From IMG/VR virus record IMGVR_UViG_3300034102_000874, positions 1 to 26,730 of that record: DNA of 26,730 nt; one strand, given 5' to 3'. Position numbers and translations under genes: made by a program. Positions 7,701 to 14,168 of this stretch are shown here, one piece after another. Position 1 is the first letter of the stretch; the number at the start of each line of letters is the position of its first letter. Source of the DNA: a virus. The notes under the pieces are model-generated. The model saw only the letters and a list, made by a program, of their open reading frames with translations, made no database searches and was not told where the DNA came from.

Positions 7701-9041
7701 ATGTTGAATATGTTCAAAGTTAGGGATCTGTACGAGACCCGCCTTAATGAAGGTGGTAACGGTCGTATCAAGTTTGTAAACGAAATCCGACATATGCTCG
7801 GACTTTGTGATGCAAATGGTAACGACTACAAAGACCGTGCTGGCAACCGCACCCTTAAGGAACAACAAGTTCGTCCTGAAGATTTTTCTCTTCAAGAACT
7901 TGCAGAAGGTATCTGCGGTCGTTCTTGGAAAACAATCTTTGATCCTGCTCAAGGCGAATTGTTTTCCAAGATGACTCTTGCTCGTTCGCTGGTCGAACAA
8001 GTAGAACCCGGTGATCGTCGGGCTCTGTTGGAAAATACCGGATTCGGTATTGATCCTTCAGCGTTCCTCAACATCAATGCTTACACCATCCTCACTGGTG
8101 GTCTGATTGAAGTCAAGATTTTGGAAGCTTTCCAGAATCCTGCTTTCATCGGCGATAAGCTCATGCCTGCTGAAGCTACCAAGCTCAACGGTCAGAAGGT
8201 TATCGGCATCAACCCCATTGGTGATGTGTCGCAGCGTAGGGCTCCGGGTGAACCTCATCCTAGGACCCAGTTCGGTGAGCGTTGGATTCAAACTCCAGAG
8301 ACCCGTGAAAACGCTCTGGCGATTGACATCCTCAAAGAAGCAGTCTTCTTTGACCTCACTGGTGACATTCTTCGGAATGCTGCTGCTTTGGGTGAGCAAC
8401 TTGCTTATCGCAAGGAACTCGAAATCATTGACACCATCATTGGTGCAAACAATTCCTTCAACTGGAAGGGAACTGCTTACAACACCTACGCCAACACCCT
8501 TGGCTATGACAATGCCCTTACCGGCAACGACCTCCAAGACTGGACCAACATCCAAGCAGCTTGGTTGAAGTTCAGCCGCTTCACTGATCCTGATACCGCC
8601 AAGCGTATCTTGATCAACCCCAATGTGGTTCTGGTCTCTCCGGGTAAGTTGGCTACCGCTAACCTCATCCTGAATGCGACCATGACTCAGCGGCGTACTG
8701 GTGCAGGAGCTACCACTCCTCAGACGACCAGCAATCCGCTGAATGTGTCTGACACCAACAGCAATCCCTACTCGGGAATGTTTGATGTTGTCACTAGCCC
8801 GCTGCTTGAGCAACAGCTCTATGCTCTGCTGGGTAGCTATGACATTGCTACCTCCACTTGGTTCATGATGGAGAGGGGCAAGAGCTTCAAGTATATGCAG
8901 AACTTTCCTCTGCAAGTACAGCAAGCTGCTGCTCAATCCTACAATATGCTGGATCGTGGGATTGTCAGCACCTACTTTGCTCATGAGAGGGGTATCGCTT
9001 CTGTGTGGTCACCATGGCACACGATGAAGTGTTCGGCCTAA
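7701..9041 (+). CDS. Major capsid protein (probable HK97 fold)
   Basis: A 446-residue protein in the canonical capsid position after protease and decoration genes and before a terminator. The N-terminal 110 residues are charged and helical, as in capsid proteins with a processed delta domain or long N-arm; from about 120 the sequence (AFLNINAYTILTGGLIEVK) reads as capsid core. Later segments such as EAVFFDLTGDILRNA and RKELEIIDTIIGA fit the spine and peripheral domains. It uses C-ending codons (AAC, ATC, ACC) much more than its neighbours, as expected for a very highly expressed gene, and has the best ribosome site of the operon. Cleavage by the upstream protease is plausible but no site can be pinned down. 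Confidence 0.88.
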   Translation: MLNMFKVRDLYETRLNEGGNGRIKFVNEIRHMLGLCDANGNDYKDRAGNRTLKEQQVRPEDFSLQELAEGICGRSWKTIFDPAQGELFSKMTLARSLVEQVEPGDRRALLENTGFGIDPSAFLNINAYTILTGGLIEVKILEAFQNPAFIGDKLMPAEATKLNGQKVIGINPIGDVSQRRAPGEPHPRTQFGERWIQTPETRENALAIDILKEAVFFDLTGDILRNAAALGEQLAYRKELEIIDTIIGANNSFNWKGTAYNTYANTLGYDNALTGNDLQDWTNIQAAWLKFSRFTDPDTAKRILINPNVVLVSPGKLATANLILNATMTQRRTGAGATTPQTTSNPLNVSDTNSNPYSGMFDVVTSPLLEQQLYALLGSYDIATSTWFMMERGKSFKYMQNFPLQVQQAAAQSYNMLDRGIVSTYFAHERGIASVWSPWHTMKCSA

Positions 9042-9042
9042 T

Positions 9043-9056
9043 CCTAGCAGACTAGG
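9043..9056 (+). repeat. Small hairpin after the capsid stop codon
   Basis: CCTAG (9043-9047) and CTAGG (9052-9056) form a 5-bp stem with loop CAGA, followed by only a short T run. It directly precedes the main terminator and may stabilise the 3' end of the capsid mRNA (inference). Confidence 0.4.
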
Positions 9057-9064
9057 TTTCAATT

Positions 9065-9100
9065 AGCCCCATCCATCAAACAGGTGGGTGGGGCTTTTTT
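9065..9100 (+). terminator. Strong intrinsic terminator after the capsid gene
   Basis: AGCCCCATCCA (9065-9075) pairs with TGGGTGGGGCT (9085-9095) in an 11-bp stem with one wobble and a nine-base loop, followed by an unbroken T run to 9100. This is a textbook rho-independent terminator. It would lower transcription of the downstream neck and tail genes relative to the capsid gene. Confidence 0.93.
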
Positions 9101-9115
9101 CATAAGGAGAGAATG

Positions 9116-9337
9116 ATGGCTAAGTACAAACAAAGTTATGAAACCAAAGAATGGAAAGATTACGATAGTCAAAAATTGTACATGATTCAATTGAAAGAGC
9201 TACCTAGAAGGCAGTATAATGCGTACAGTCCTAGGGAAGCTGTAGAACGATATAAGTCAGACTTGAATTTGTCTATGACTAGGGATTCTTCCGAGTTTAC
9301 TATCTTGGAGGTTCAGCATTATGGCAAGTCAAGCTGA
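9116..9337 (+). CDS. Small hypothetical protein after the capsid gene
   Basis: A 73-residue, charged, Tyr- and Lys-rich protein with no recognisable domain. Two adjacent ATG codons are possible (9113 and 9116); AAGGAGAGA is too close to the first and well spaced for the second, so 9116 is preferred. Its last 17 bases overlap the next gene. Being the first gene after the terminator it depends on read-through or an unrecognised promoter. In comparable operons this position holds small head or neck accessory genes, but nothing in the sequence proves that. Confidence 0.65.
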   Translation: MAKYKQSYETKEWKDYDSQKLYMIQLKELPRRQYNAYSPREAVERYKSDLNLSMTRDSSEFTILEVQHYGKSS

Positions 9338-9542
9338 TTTGATAGATGGATCAATGACTACTCTTGCCGCAAAGATTGCGGAGATTAGTGCTAATCCAAA
9401 ACCAAATTATGAAGTAGACGGTCAACGAGTAGATCATGCGGACTACTTGTTAAGTTTGACTCGTACTATGACTGAACTTATTGCGCTGCGTCAAAAACTA
9501 CAGGGTCCTTTTCAACGAATCACTAGGGTAGGGAGCCTCTAA
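9321..9542 (+). CDS. Small hypothetical helical protein
   Basis: A 73-residue product beginning MASQADLIDGSM, mostly helical, with a central 'YEVDGQRVDHADYL' stretch. The pattern of a short helix, then 'VDGQ..', then a long helix with 'LIALRQKLQGPF' recurs in small phage proteins encoded between capsid and neck genes, but I know no function for it. GGAGG precedes the ATG. The stop codon overlaps the next start as TAATG, so the downstream gene is probably translated by coupling. Confidence 0.65.
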   Translation: MASQADLIDGSMTTLAAKIAEISANPKPNYEVDGQRVDHADYLLSLTRTMTELIALRQKLQGPFQRITRVGSL

Positions 9543-9871
9543 TGTCTGTAAAGTATGCAGTAATCAATGCAAGTGCTTCTGGCGATAACACAGTAGTAGC
9601 TGCTGTAGCTGGAAAGAAGATTCGTGTTGTAGGGTATAGCACAGCTGCTGCTGGTACGGTTACTGTTACTTGGAAGTCTGGAGCTTCGACTTCAATCAGC
9701 GGTCCTATGCCGATGGTTGTTGCTGGATCTGGACAGGGTGTAATGGGAGCCGGTACTTACATGGCAGAACATGGAGTAATGGAAACTGGTGTAGGTCAAG
9801 CACTGGTTTTGAATCTTGGAGCAGCGGTAGCGGTTGGTGGTCATCTGGTTTACCGAGAGGTACAAGTTTAG
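9542..9871 (+). CDS. Small beta-rich virion protein
   Basis: A 109-residue protein composed almost wholly of Val, Ala, Gly, Thr and Ser. It follows a pattern seen in many tailed phages: KKIRVVGYS, then AAAGTVTVTWKSG, then SGPMPMVV, then GQALVLNLGAAVAVGGHLVY. Such proteins are predicted beta-sandwiches and are usually annotated as virion structural or decoration-like. GGGAG precedes the start, which overlaps the previous stop (TAATG). Its own stop overlaps the next start as TAGTG. Virion location is inferred from family resemblance and neighbours. Confidence 0.7.
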   Translation: MSVKYAVINASASGDNTVVAAVAGKKIRVVGYSTAAAGTVTVTWKSGASTSISGPMPMVVAGSGQGVMGAGTYMAEHGVMETGVGQALVLNLGAAVAVGGHLVYREVQV

Positions 9872-10326
9872 TGTCTATAGGTAGCAGTGCTGCTGTATTC
9901 CTCAGTAGTTTGGTAGGAGGTACTTCTCCTACCGAACCTGTTAATCTACGCCCTATACTTACCCAGTTAGGTAGAGAAGCCTCTGTACACCTTAGGGCTC
10001 AGTTAAGCAGACCCTGTAATGGGAAAAAGAAAAACCACTCGCTTCCGGGAGAGTATCCTAAATCCGAAACAGGGAATCTCCGAAGTAGCGTAGGCTTTAA
10101 AGTATCTGGTAAAGATAAAGTCTTTATTGGGTACAAGCATCAGGGCAACCGCTCTATGGGCTTGAAAAAAGGGAAGAAGGCTCGCTCTACTTCCTATGCA
10201 GATAAGCTTCAAGAGAAAGGTCGTCTTGGACCTATTGATGCCCTTAACGACATCAAATCAACGGTTGAACAGAAGTTCAACATACGCTTAAGGTTTACTC
10301 CTAGTATCAAATGGGTGCCTAACTAA
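9871..10326 (+). CDS. Neck / tail-completion protein, HK97 gp10-like, GTG start
   Basis: A 151-residue protein with the signature of the HK97 gp10-like family: a helical first half (LTQLGREASVHLRAQLSR), then SLPGEYPKSETGNLRSSV (compare the PGEPP..TG.LR.SI pattern), then a beta segment DKVFIGY. These proteins help join the head to the tail. The frame is open further upstream, but that part overlaps the previous gene and encodes nothing protein-like. The GTG at 9871 shares its G with the preceding TAG and has GAGAGG ten bases upstream, so it is taken as the start. The C-terminal region (YADKLQEKGRLGPIDALNDI) is basic and helical. Confidence 0.75.
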   Translation: MSIGSSAAVFLSSLVGGTSPTEPVNLRPILTQLGREASVHLRAQLSRPCNGKKKNHSLPGEYPKSETGNLRSSVGFKVSGKDKVFIGYKHQGNRSMGLKKGKKARSTSYADKLQEKGRLGPIDALNDIKSTVEQKFNIRLRFTPSIKWVPN

Positions 10327-10328
10327 TA

Positions 10329-10679
10329 ATGTTAGATCTTACAGAAGACAGTATTCTGTTTGATAACCTGTCCACAGTGACTTACACAGACCCTAATGGA
10401 ACTGTGTACACTGTGGATAATGTCAAAGTCTATCCTGCTGCCAATGTTTCAGCGGAAATATCTGATACTAATGTACGCTCTGTATCTACCAAGTTTTGTA
10501 TGTGGTCCAACTCCATAAGTGTTCCTCCTCAAGTAAATGGAAGACTTGTGATTGTATCTGGACCAATGAATCTGGGCGATATATTTAATCGTAGTTTTCG
10601 CATACTAGCTATTGAAGAGGCTACTTTTCAATCTCGCTGGATTATTACTGCAATCATAGATGCTGGAGGAACGCTATAA
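10329..10679 (+). CDS. Probable head closure (stopper) protein
   Basis: A 116-residue, mostly beta protein located between the gp10-like and tail-terminator-like genes, where head-closure or stopper proteins are found. It opens with an acidic helix (LDLTEDSILFDNL), followed by strands such as TVTYTDPNGTVYTVDNVKVY, and ends in a strand (RWIITAIIDAGGTL). No sequence motif proves the assignment. The ATG follows the previous stop by two bases and the stop overlaps the next start as TAATG. Confidence 0.55.
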   Translation: MLDLTEDSILFDNLSTVTYTDPNGTVYTVDNVKVYPAANVSAEISDTNVRSVSTKFCMWSNSISVPPQVNGRLVIVSGPMNLGDIFNRSFRILAIEEATFQSRWIITAIIDAGGTL

Positions 10680-11134
10680 TGGCTGGCATCTACGACGCAA
10701 TACTCACAGGGGTAAAAGCTCGCATAGATGGCGTAGGTACTTTACCCTCTACTGTTATTCGTAAGCAGTTAGCGTTTCTTGAAGGGGATGATCTTCCTTC
10801 CATTATTATTGCTCCAATGGAACCTGAAGCAATTGCTATGGAATACTTCGGAAGAATATGTTATTCTTACAGTGTAGGGGTTGCTTTAGTAGAAACAGGC
10901 AACCGGCAGTACACCACAGGACTTACTACCTCTCTGGATCTTAGAGAGACTTTAAGGAACACGCTGGTTCAATTGTTTTTACCCAATGTTCCAGAAGTGT
11001 GGGATGTGGATGTTACTCCGGGATTACCTATCTACTTTCCTTCAGATGGACCTGCGACTAACTACCAGACCAGTACATTCAATGTCCGTTACAAGACTGA
11101 TGAAGCCCGACCGGGTTACCCTACTCTACCTTAA
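10679..11134 (+). CDS. Probable tail terminator protein
   Basis: A 151-residue protein directly before the tail-tube-like genes, the usual site of the tail terminator that caps the growing tail. It shows the alternating pattern of that group: an N-terminal helix (MAGIYDAILTGVKARIDGVG), a segment around LPSIIIAPMEPE, a strand YSYSVGVALVE, the helix LDLRETLRNTLVQLF and a C-terminal strand NYQTSTFNVRY. Start and stop are tightly spaced to neighbours: TAATG overlap upstream, and its TAA is part of the strong ribosome site of the next gene. The assignment depends on fold-like pattern and order. Confidence 0.6.
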   Translation: MAGIYDAILTGVKARIDGVGTLPSTVIRKQLAFLEGDDLPSIIIAPMEPEAIAMEYFGRICYSYSVGVALVETGNRQYTTGLTTSLDLRETLRNTLVQLFLPNVPEVWDVDVTPGLPIYFPSDGPATNYQTSTFNVRYKTDEARPGYPTLP

Positions 11135-11146
11135 GGAGTTTGCACA
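11128..11146 (+). promoter_or_regulatory. Strong ribosome binding leader of the first tail-tube gene
   Basis: ACCTTAAGGAGTTTGCACA precedes the ATG at 11147 and contains the stop of the previous gene. It is a near copy of the capsid-gene leader at 7682-7700. Confidence 0.6.
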
Positions 11147-11554
11147 ATGGCAGTAGTATCAGGAAAGTATGGCTACGCTACAATTGATTTTGGAGCCAGT
11201 GTATTGCAGTTTGATGTAACTGACTGGACTGCTACTCCTGCAATGGATGCCGTAGATGTCACCAATACTAACGCTATGACAGTATTAGGTACATGGGAAG
11301 ATACGGTAGCAAGTATTTATAAATCTGATTTTACTTTTAGTGGACCTGTAACAGAAGAATTATTTAATCTTGGATTTTCTCCCACTTTTTCAGGTATATA
11401 CGCCAGAGTAGAATTAGGTTATATAATTCAAGGTGTACCTAGAGTTGTACATAATGATCAAGTGTTAATCACAAGTATGAAACAGACTGTAAATGTCAAA
11501 GGTTTTTGGCAATATGAAGCCAGCGGTACTTCTTCTTGTTACACTAATCTGTAA
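11147..11554 (+). CDS. Tail tube protein candidate (paralog 1)
   Basis: A 135-residue beta-rich protein. The order YGYATIDFG, then LQFDVTDWTATPAMDAVDVT, then a C-terminal QTVNVKGFWQYEASGTS fits a tail tube monomer, in which a beta sandwich with a long loop stacks into hexameric rings. The next gene repeats the same layout (ITYTYGASTIELPMTEWTVT, ATDAIDGTN-like region, LNVRGVLEYTITASN), so the two are paralogs. Its strong capsid-like ribosome site suggests the more abundant product, hence this copy is the best tail tube candidate. No other protein of the window fits that role better. Confidence 0.65.
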   Translation: MAVVSGKYGYATIDFGASVLQFDVTDWTATPAMDAVDVTNTNAMTVLGTWEDTVASIYKSDFTFSGPVTEELFNLGFSPTFSGIYARVELGYIIQGVPRVVHNDQVLITSMKQTVNVKGFWQYEASGTSSCYTNL

Positions 11555-11566
11555 GGAGCTTCAATA

Positions 11567-12298
11567 ATGGCCTACTCGCAATCGTTTTCGGGAAGACAGG
11601 GTGCAATTACTTATACTTATGGTGCATCCACAATTGAACTTCCTATGACAGAGTGGACTGTCACGCACTCTACAGATGCAATTGATGGTACTAACTTCAC
11701 TTCTAGGTATCCTACTCTGTTTGGACCTTTTAATGAATTTGGAGACGGTGCTTATTTTGAAGAAGGAGAAGGTTCTGTTGCATCTCAAGAAGTTGCACCG
11801 GGATATAATAAACTAAATATTGAAGCCAGAGGGTATCCTTCTTGTGAAGAAGATGTACCGGGAGGAGAATCTGTAATTCCTCTTCCTTTGATTGGGGAAC
11901 GAGTAGTATTTACTGTGTATCCTATGGTAGGTAACCCTGATCTAGGTACAGTTTCTTGGGCGTACTATGCTCGTATCAATAGCGTTAATTATAGTCTAAA
12001 TGTTCGTGGAGTGTTGGAATACACTATCACAGCTTCTAACGCTGGTCCTCCTCCGCTTCCTGCTGCTGCTGCTAATGTAAGTGCTGCGGATGGGGAAGAG
12101 AACTTAACCTACGCTCAAAGAGTTAAAAAGCGAAGAGATGCTGTGGTAAAGCCTTGGAGTCCTCCTCAGTCCAAGCTGAAACCAATTGCACCTCCTCCTG
12201 ATTTTAAGCCTATTAAACCTGTACCCGTACCTCCTGATCCAGTTCCCCCTGCTCCAGTACCTCCTACACCACCTGAACCTGAACCAGAGGCTCCCTAA
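11567..12298 (+). CDS. Tail-tube-like protein with proline-rich tail (paralog 2)
   Basis: A 243-residue protein. Residues 1-160 align by eye with the 135-residue product of the preceding gene: TYGASTIELPMTEWTVTHST with FGASVLQFDVTDWTATPAMD, and SLNVRGVLEYTITASN near the end. After about residue 185 comes a basic linker (QRVKKRRDAVVKPW) and a tail composed almost entirely of Pro with Val, Pro, Glu and Lys. It may be a minor tube protein or an adaptor whose tail protrudes from the virion. AAGGAG lies upstream of the ATG; the stop overlaps the next start as TAATG. Confidence 0.6.
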   Translation: MAYSQSFSGRQGAITYTYGASTIELPMTEWTVTHSTDAIDGTNFTSRYPTLFGPFNEFGDGAYFEEGEGSVASQEVAPGYNKLNIEARGYPSCEEDVPGGESVIPLPLIGERVVFTVYPMVGNPDLGTVSWAYYARINSVNYSLNVRGVLEYTITASNAGPPPLPAAAANVSAADGEENLTYAQRVKKRRDAVVKPWSPPQSKLKPIAPPPDFKPIKPVPVPPDPVPPAPVPPTPPEPEPEAP

Positions 12299-12780
12299 TG
12301 TCTCTTTCTAAAGCTAGTGTACAATCCCAGATTAGCTGGACTCAGCAATCTTCAACCTCAGGCTTTGTCAAGACTCAACAGGGTCCTGACAAAGTTCTGA
12401 AGTCTACCCCAATATCCATAGCATCTCTTAATGAGATCTATGTATACAAAGGCACGCTAGCAATTTCTGGTACATTGACTATTGACCTACGAGCAGTAAC
12501 CAACCTGCTCAATGAATCATTAGTGTTTACTGGTGTACAGAAACTGTTCTTGTCTACTTCAGCGGCTAGCATTACAATGGCTCCCGGAGCTTCCAACGGT
12601 CTGGTGTGGTTCTATACTGGAACTGCACCTGTACTGACTGTTAAAGCTGGTGGAGGCATTACATTGGATGATGGTGGGTTGACTGTGGTAGATGCTACCC
12701 ACAAGACTCTTACCATTACCAACTTGTCTTCTACGCTGACCACTTACATTGAGCTTGCAATTATAGGAACAAGTCTCTAA
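12298..12780 (+). CDS. Beta-rich virion protein of unknown role
   Basis: A 160-residue protein made almost entirely of short strands rich in Thr, Ser, Leu and Val, for example IYVYKGTLAISGTLTIDLRA and TLTITNLSSTLTTYIELAI. The composition is that of an extracellular or capsid-exterior beta protein. No domain name can be given. It is translationally coupled to both neighbours (TAATG at each end) and is embedded among tail-tube-like genes, so tail association is likely but not shown. Confidence 0.6.
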   Translation: MSLSKASVQSQISWTQQSSTSGFVKTQQGPDKVLKSTPISIASLNEIYVYKGTLAISGTLTIDLRAVTNLLNESLVFTGVQKLFLSTSAASITMAPGASNGLVWFYTGTAPVLTVKAGGGITLDDGGLTVVDATHKTLTITNLSSTLTTYIELAIIGTSL

Positions 12781-13397
12781 TGGCTGGAGCGTTAGCTACA
12801 GGTAATCGTTGTCGTCTGAGTTTGACTCAGCGACCTATTCCTCCATATCCCGGAGATGAGGTTAGTCTTGACCCACCTCCTGTATATGGAGGTGAGGCTG
12901 GTGGTCAAACTTACTTTGAATGGAGTATTAAAGTAAGTGGACAACCTATTGATCGTAGTAATGTATTTAGTACAGCTTCTCAATCCGCTTTAGGTATGGT
13001 GGATGGTACAGTAACTCTTAATGGGTATGTACCCCTAGAATTTTTAACAGGTATAAGAGTTAACGGTTACTATAACTTATTGATTGAACAACAATGGGTT
13101 AAAACTACAACAAGCGATATTGGTACAAAATGGTACTCGTTTCCATTTCTTGTTACTGATTTGGACATAGGTGCTAATGTCAGAAACGCTTGGCAGATGA
13201 CTATCACAGGAAAAATTCAATACTCTTCAATGACTCCTGATCCCTTTGATGACGAGATGTATATTGAAAAAGATCCTGTTGGTTTAGGATATACACCTTT
13301 AACTGCGGATGCTTCTGAGTTCCCGTATAATATAGATGGTGGAATGGAAATTTCTGAAGAACTTCCTGAAGAACCGGATCCACCAGAAGAATTTTAA
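12780..13397 (+). CDS. Tail-tube-like protein (paralog 3, tentative)
   Basis: A 205-residue beta-rich protein ending in an acidic, Pro-containing tail (EELPEEPDPPEEF). Near residue 140 the segment DIGANVRNAWQMTITGKIQY matches the C-terminal hallmark of the two tube-like paralogs upstream (SLNVRGVLEYTITAS and TVNVKGFWQYEAS), suggesting shared ancestry. The N-terminal part is more divergent. It precedes the chaperone genes, the normal place for tube proteins. TAATG overlap with the previous gene. It may be a specialised tube, an initiator or a collar component. Confidence 0.5.
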   Translation: MAGALATGNRCRLSLTQRPIPPYPGDEVSLDPPPVYGGEAGGQTYFEWSIKVSGQPIDRSNVFSTASQSALGMVDGTVTLNGYVPLEFLTGIRVNGYYNLLIEQQWVKTTTSDIGTKWYSFPFLVTDLDIGANVRNAWQMTITGKIQYSSMTPDPFDDEMYIEKDPVGLGYTPLTADASEFPYNIDGGMEISEELPEEPDPPEEF

Positions 13398-13410
13398 TCA
13401 TAGGTGAATC

Positions 13411-13863
13411 ATGGCATCTCCAAATGTGGGACCCAATCTTGGGAATGCAGGTAGTCCTATTGAAGCTGAGATTGGTGGACAGAAGGTAAAACTTCGTTAT
13501 ATTGATCAGCGTGTTAAAGCAGCGTTGGAACAAGCTCTTGCTACAAAAGCAAGAAACCTGCTTAAAGAAGACAAAGCGGAAATGTCTGATGAAGAGTACG
13601 CTGTTGCATACGGAGCGTATTCTGATCGCATTGTGGCAGGTCACTATGCGTTTAGTAATCGTATGTGTCAGAACTGGCTTCCGACTGTTGAAGGGTTATC
13701 TCATATCCTTCACATCTGTGGGAATATCCCACTTCAGAAAGCCGAAAGTATGATCATGGAATACCCCCTAGAAGTGGGTACTCTGATTAGGTTGGTTATG
13801 GAGAGCAGCTTCCCAAACCTGAACAGGGTGGAGACGGAGACCACCCAAAAGGAATCCGAGTAG
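13411..13863 (+). CDS. Tail assembly chaperone, short form (gpG-like)
   Basis: A 150-residue, mostly helical protein between the tube-like genes and the tape measure gene, the invariable place of tail assembly chaperones. These bind the tape measure protein during tail assembly and are not retained in the virion. The N-terminal part (IEAEIGGQKVKLRYIDQRVK) is followed by helical segments to a charged C-terminus. It ends at TAG 13861-13863. A slippery heptamer at 13812-13818, 45 bases before the stop, should divert a fraction of ribosomes into the -1 frame (see the following entries). Confidence 0.8.
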   Translation: MASPNVGPNLGNAGSPIEAEIGGQKVKLRYIDQRVKAALEQALATKARNLLKEDKAEMSDEEYAVAYGAYSDRIVAGHYAFSNRMCQNWLPTVEGLSHILHICGNIPLQKAESMIMEYPLEVGTLIRLVMESSFPNLNRVETETTQKESE

Positions 13864-14168
13864 CTGCTGATCCAGCGGAAATGCCTAATCCCGCTGCTGT
13901 ATATGCGGTCCTGACGGATGAGCCACTTAATCTACGATTCCATGAAATTGCGGAACTTACTGATTATCAAATCTATAGTATCTATTTAAGGGAACGAGAC
14001 AGTAAGGGTAACCCAAAACCTATACCTGCACCTGCTCCTATTTATAGAACTGTAAGAAATAAGATCAGAGAAAGAAACCAATTCATTGCTTCGTGTATTC
14101 AATCAGGGCAAACTCCTCAACAGGCTCTTAAACAGTGGGAAATAATTAACCATGTCAAGCGGAACTAA
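13411..14168 (+). CDS. Tail assembly chaperone, frameshifted long form (gpGT-like)
   Basis: Translation begins at 13411 and slips by -1 at C CCA AAC (13812-13818). The first 136 codons in the original frame are joined to codons from 13818 to the stop at 14168, giving about 252 residues. The -1 frame is open from 13791. Between the slip and the internal ATG at 13881 it reads PEQGGDGDHPKGIRVAADPA, which looks like genuine protein, and the rest is helical (LNLRFHEIAELTDYQIYSIY). The internal ATG at 13881 lacks a convincing ribosome site, so independent expression is unlikely. The layout copies lambda G/GT. The last 17 bases overlap the tape measure gene. Confidence 0.75.
13812..13846 (+). promoter_or_regulatory. 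Programmed -1 ribosomal frameshift signal
   Basis: C CCA AAC (13812-13818) fits X XXY YYZ exactly in the zero frame of the 13411 gene (codons ttC CCA AAC). After a 7-base spacer (13819-13825) comes a 6-bp GC-rich stem, GGGTGG (13826-13831) with CCACCC (13841-13846), loop of nine. Loop bases CGGA (13835-13838) could also pair with TCCG (13855-13858), allowing a small pseudoknot. All three classical elements are present with standard spacing. Confidence 0.8.

Noticed and set aside
8058-8984. 308-codon leftward open frame opposite the capsid gene
   Set aside because: It lies entirely within the well-supported capsid gene, has no ribosome site and reads as a codon-bias shadow of the GC-richer capsid sequence.
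9670-9870. Upstream extension of the gp10-like gene frame
   Set aside because: This part overlaps the previous gene and encodes Trp/Cys/Gly-rich sequence unlike protein; the GTG at 9871 with the TAGTG overlap is the better start.
13881-14168. Independent gene starting at ATG 13881
   Set aside because: No convincing ribosome site, and the protein-like frame continues upstream of the ATG to the slippery site, so it is better read as the downstream part of a frameshift product.
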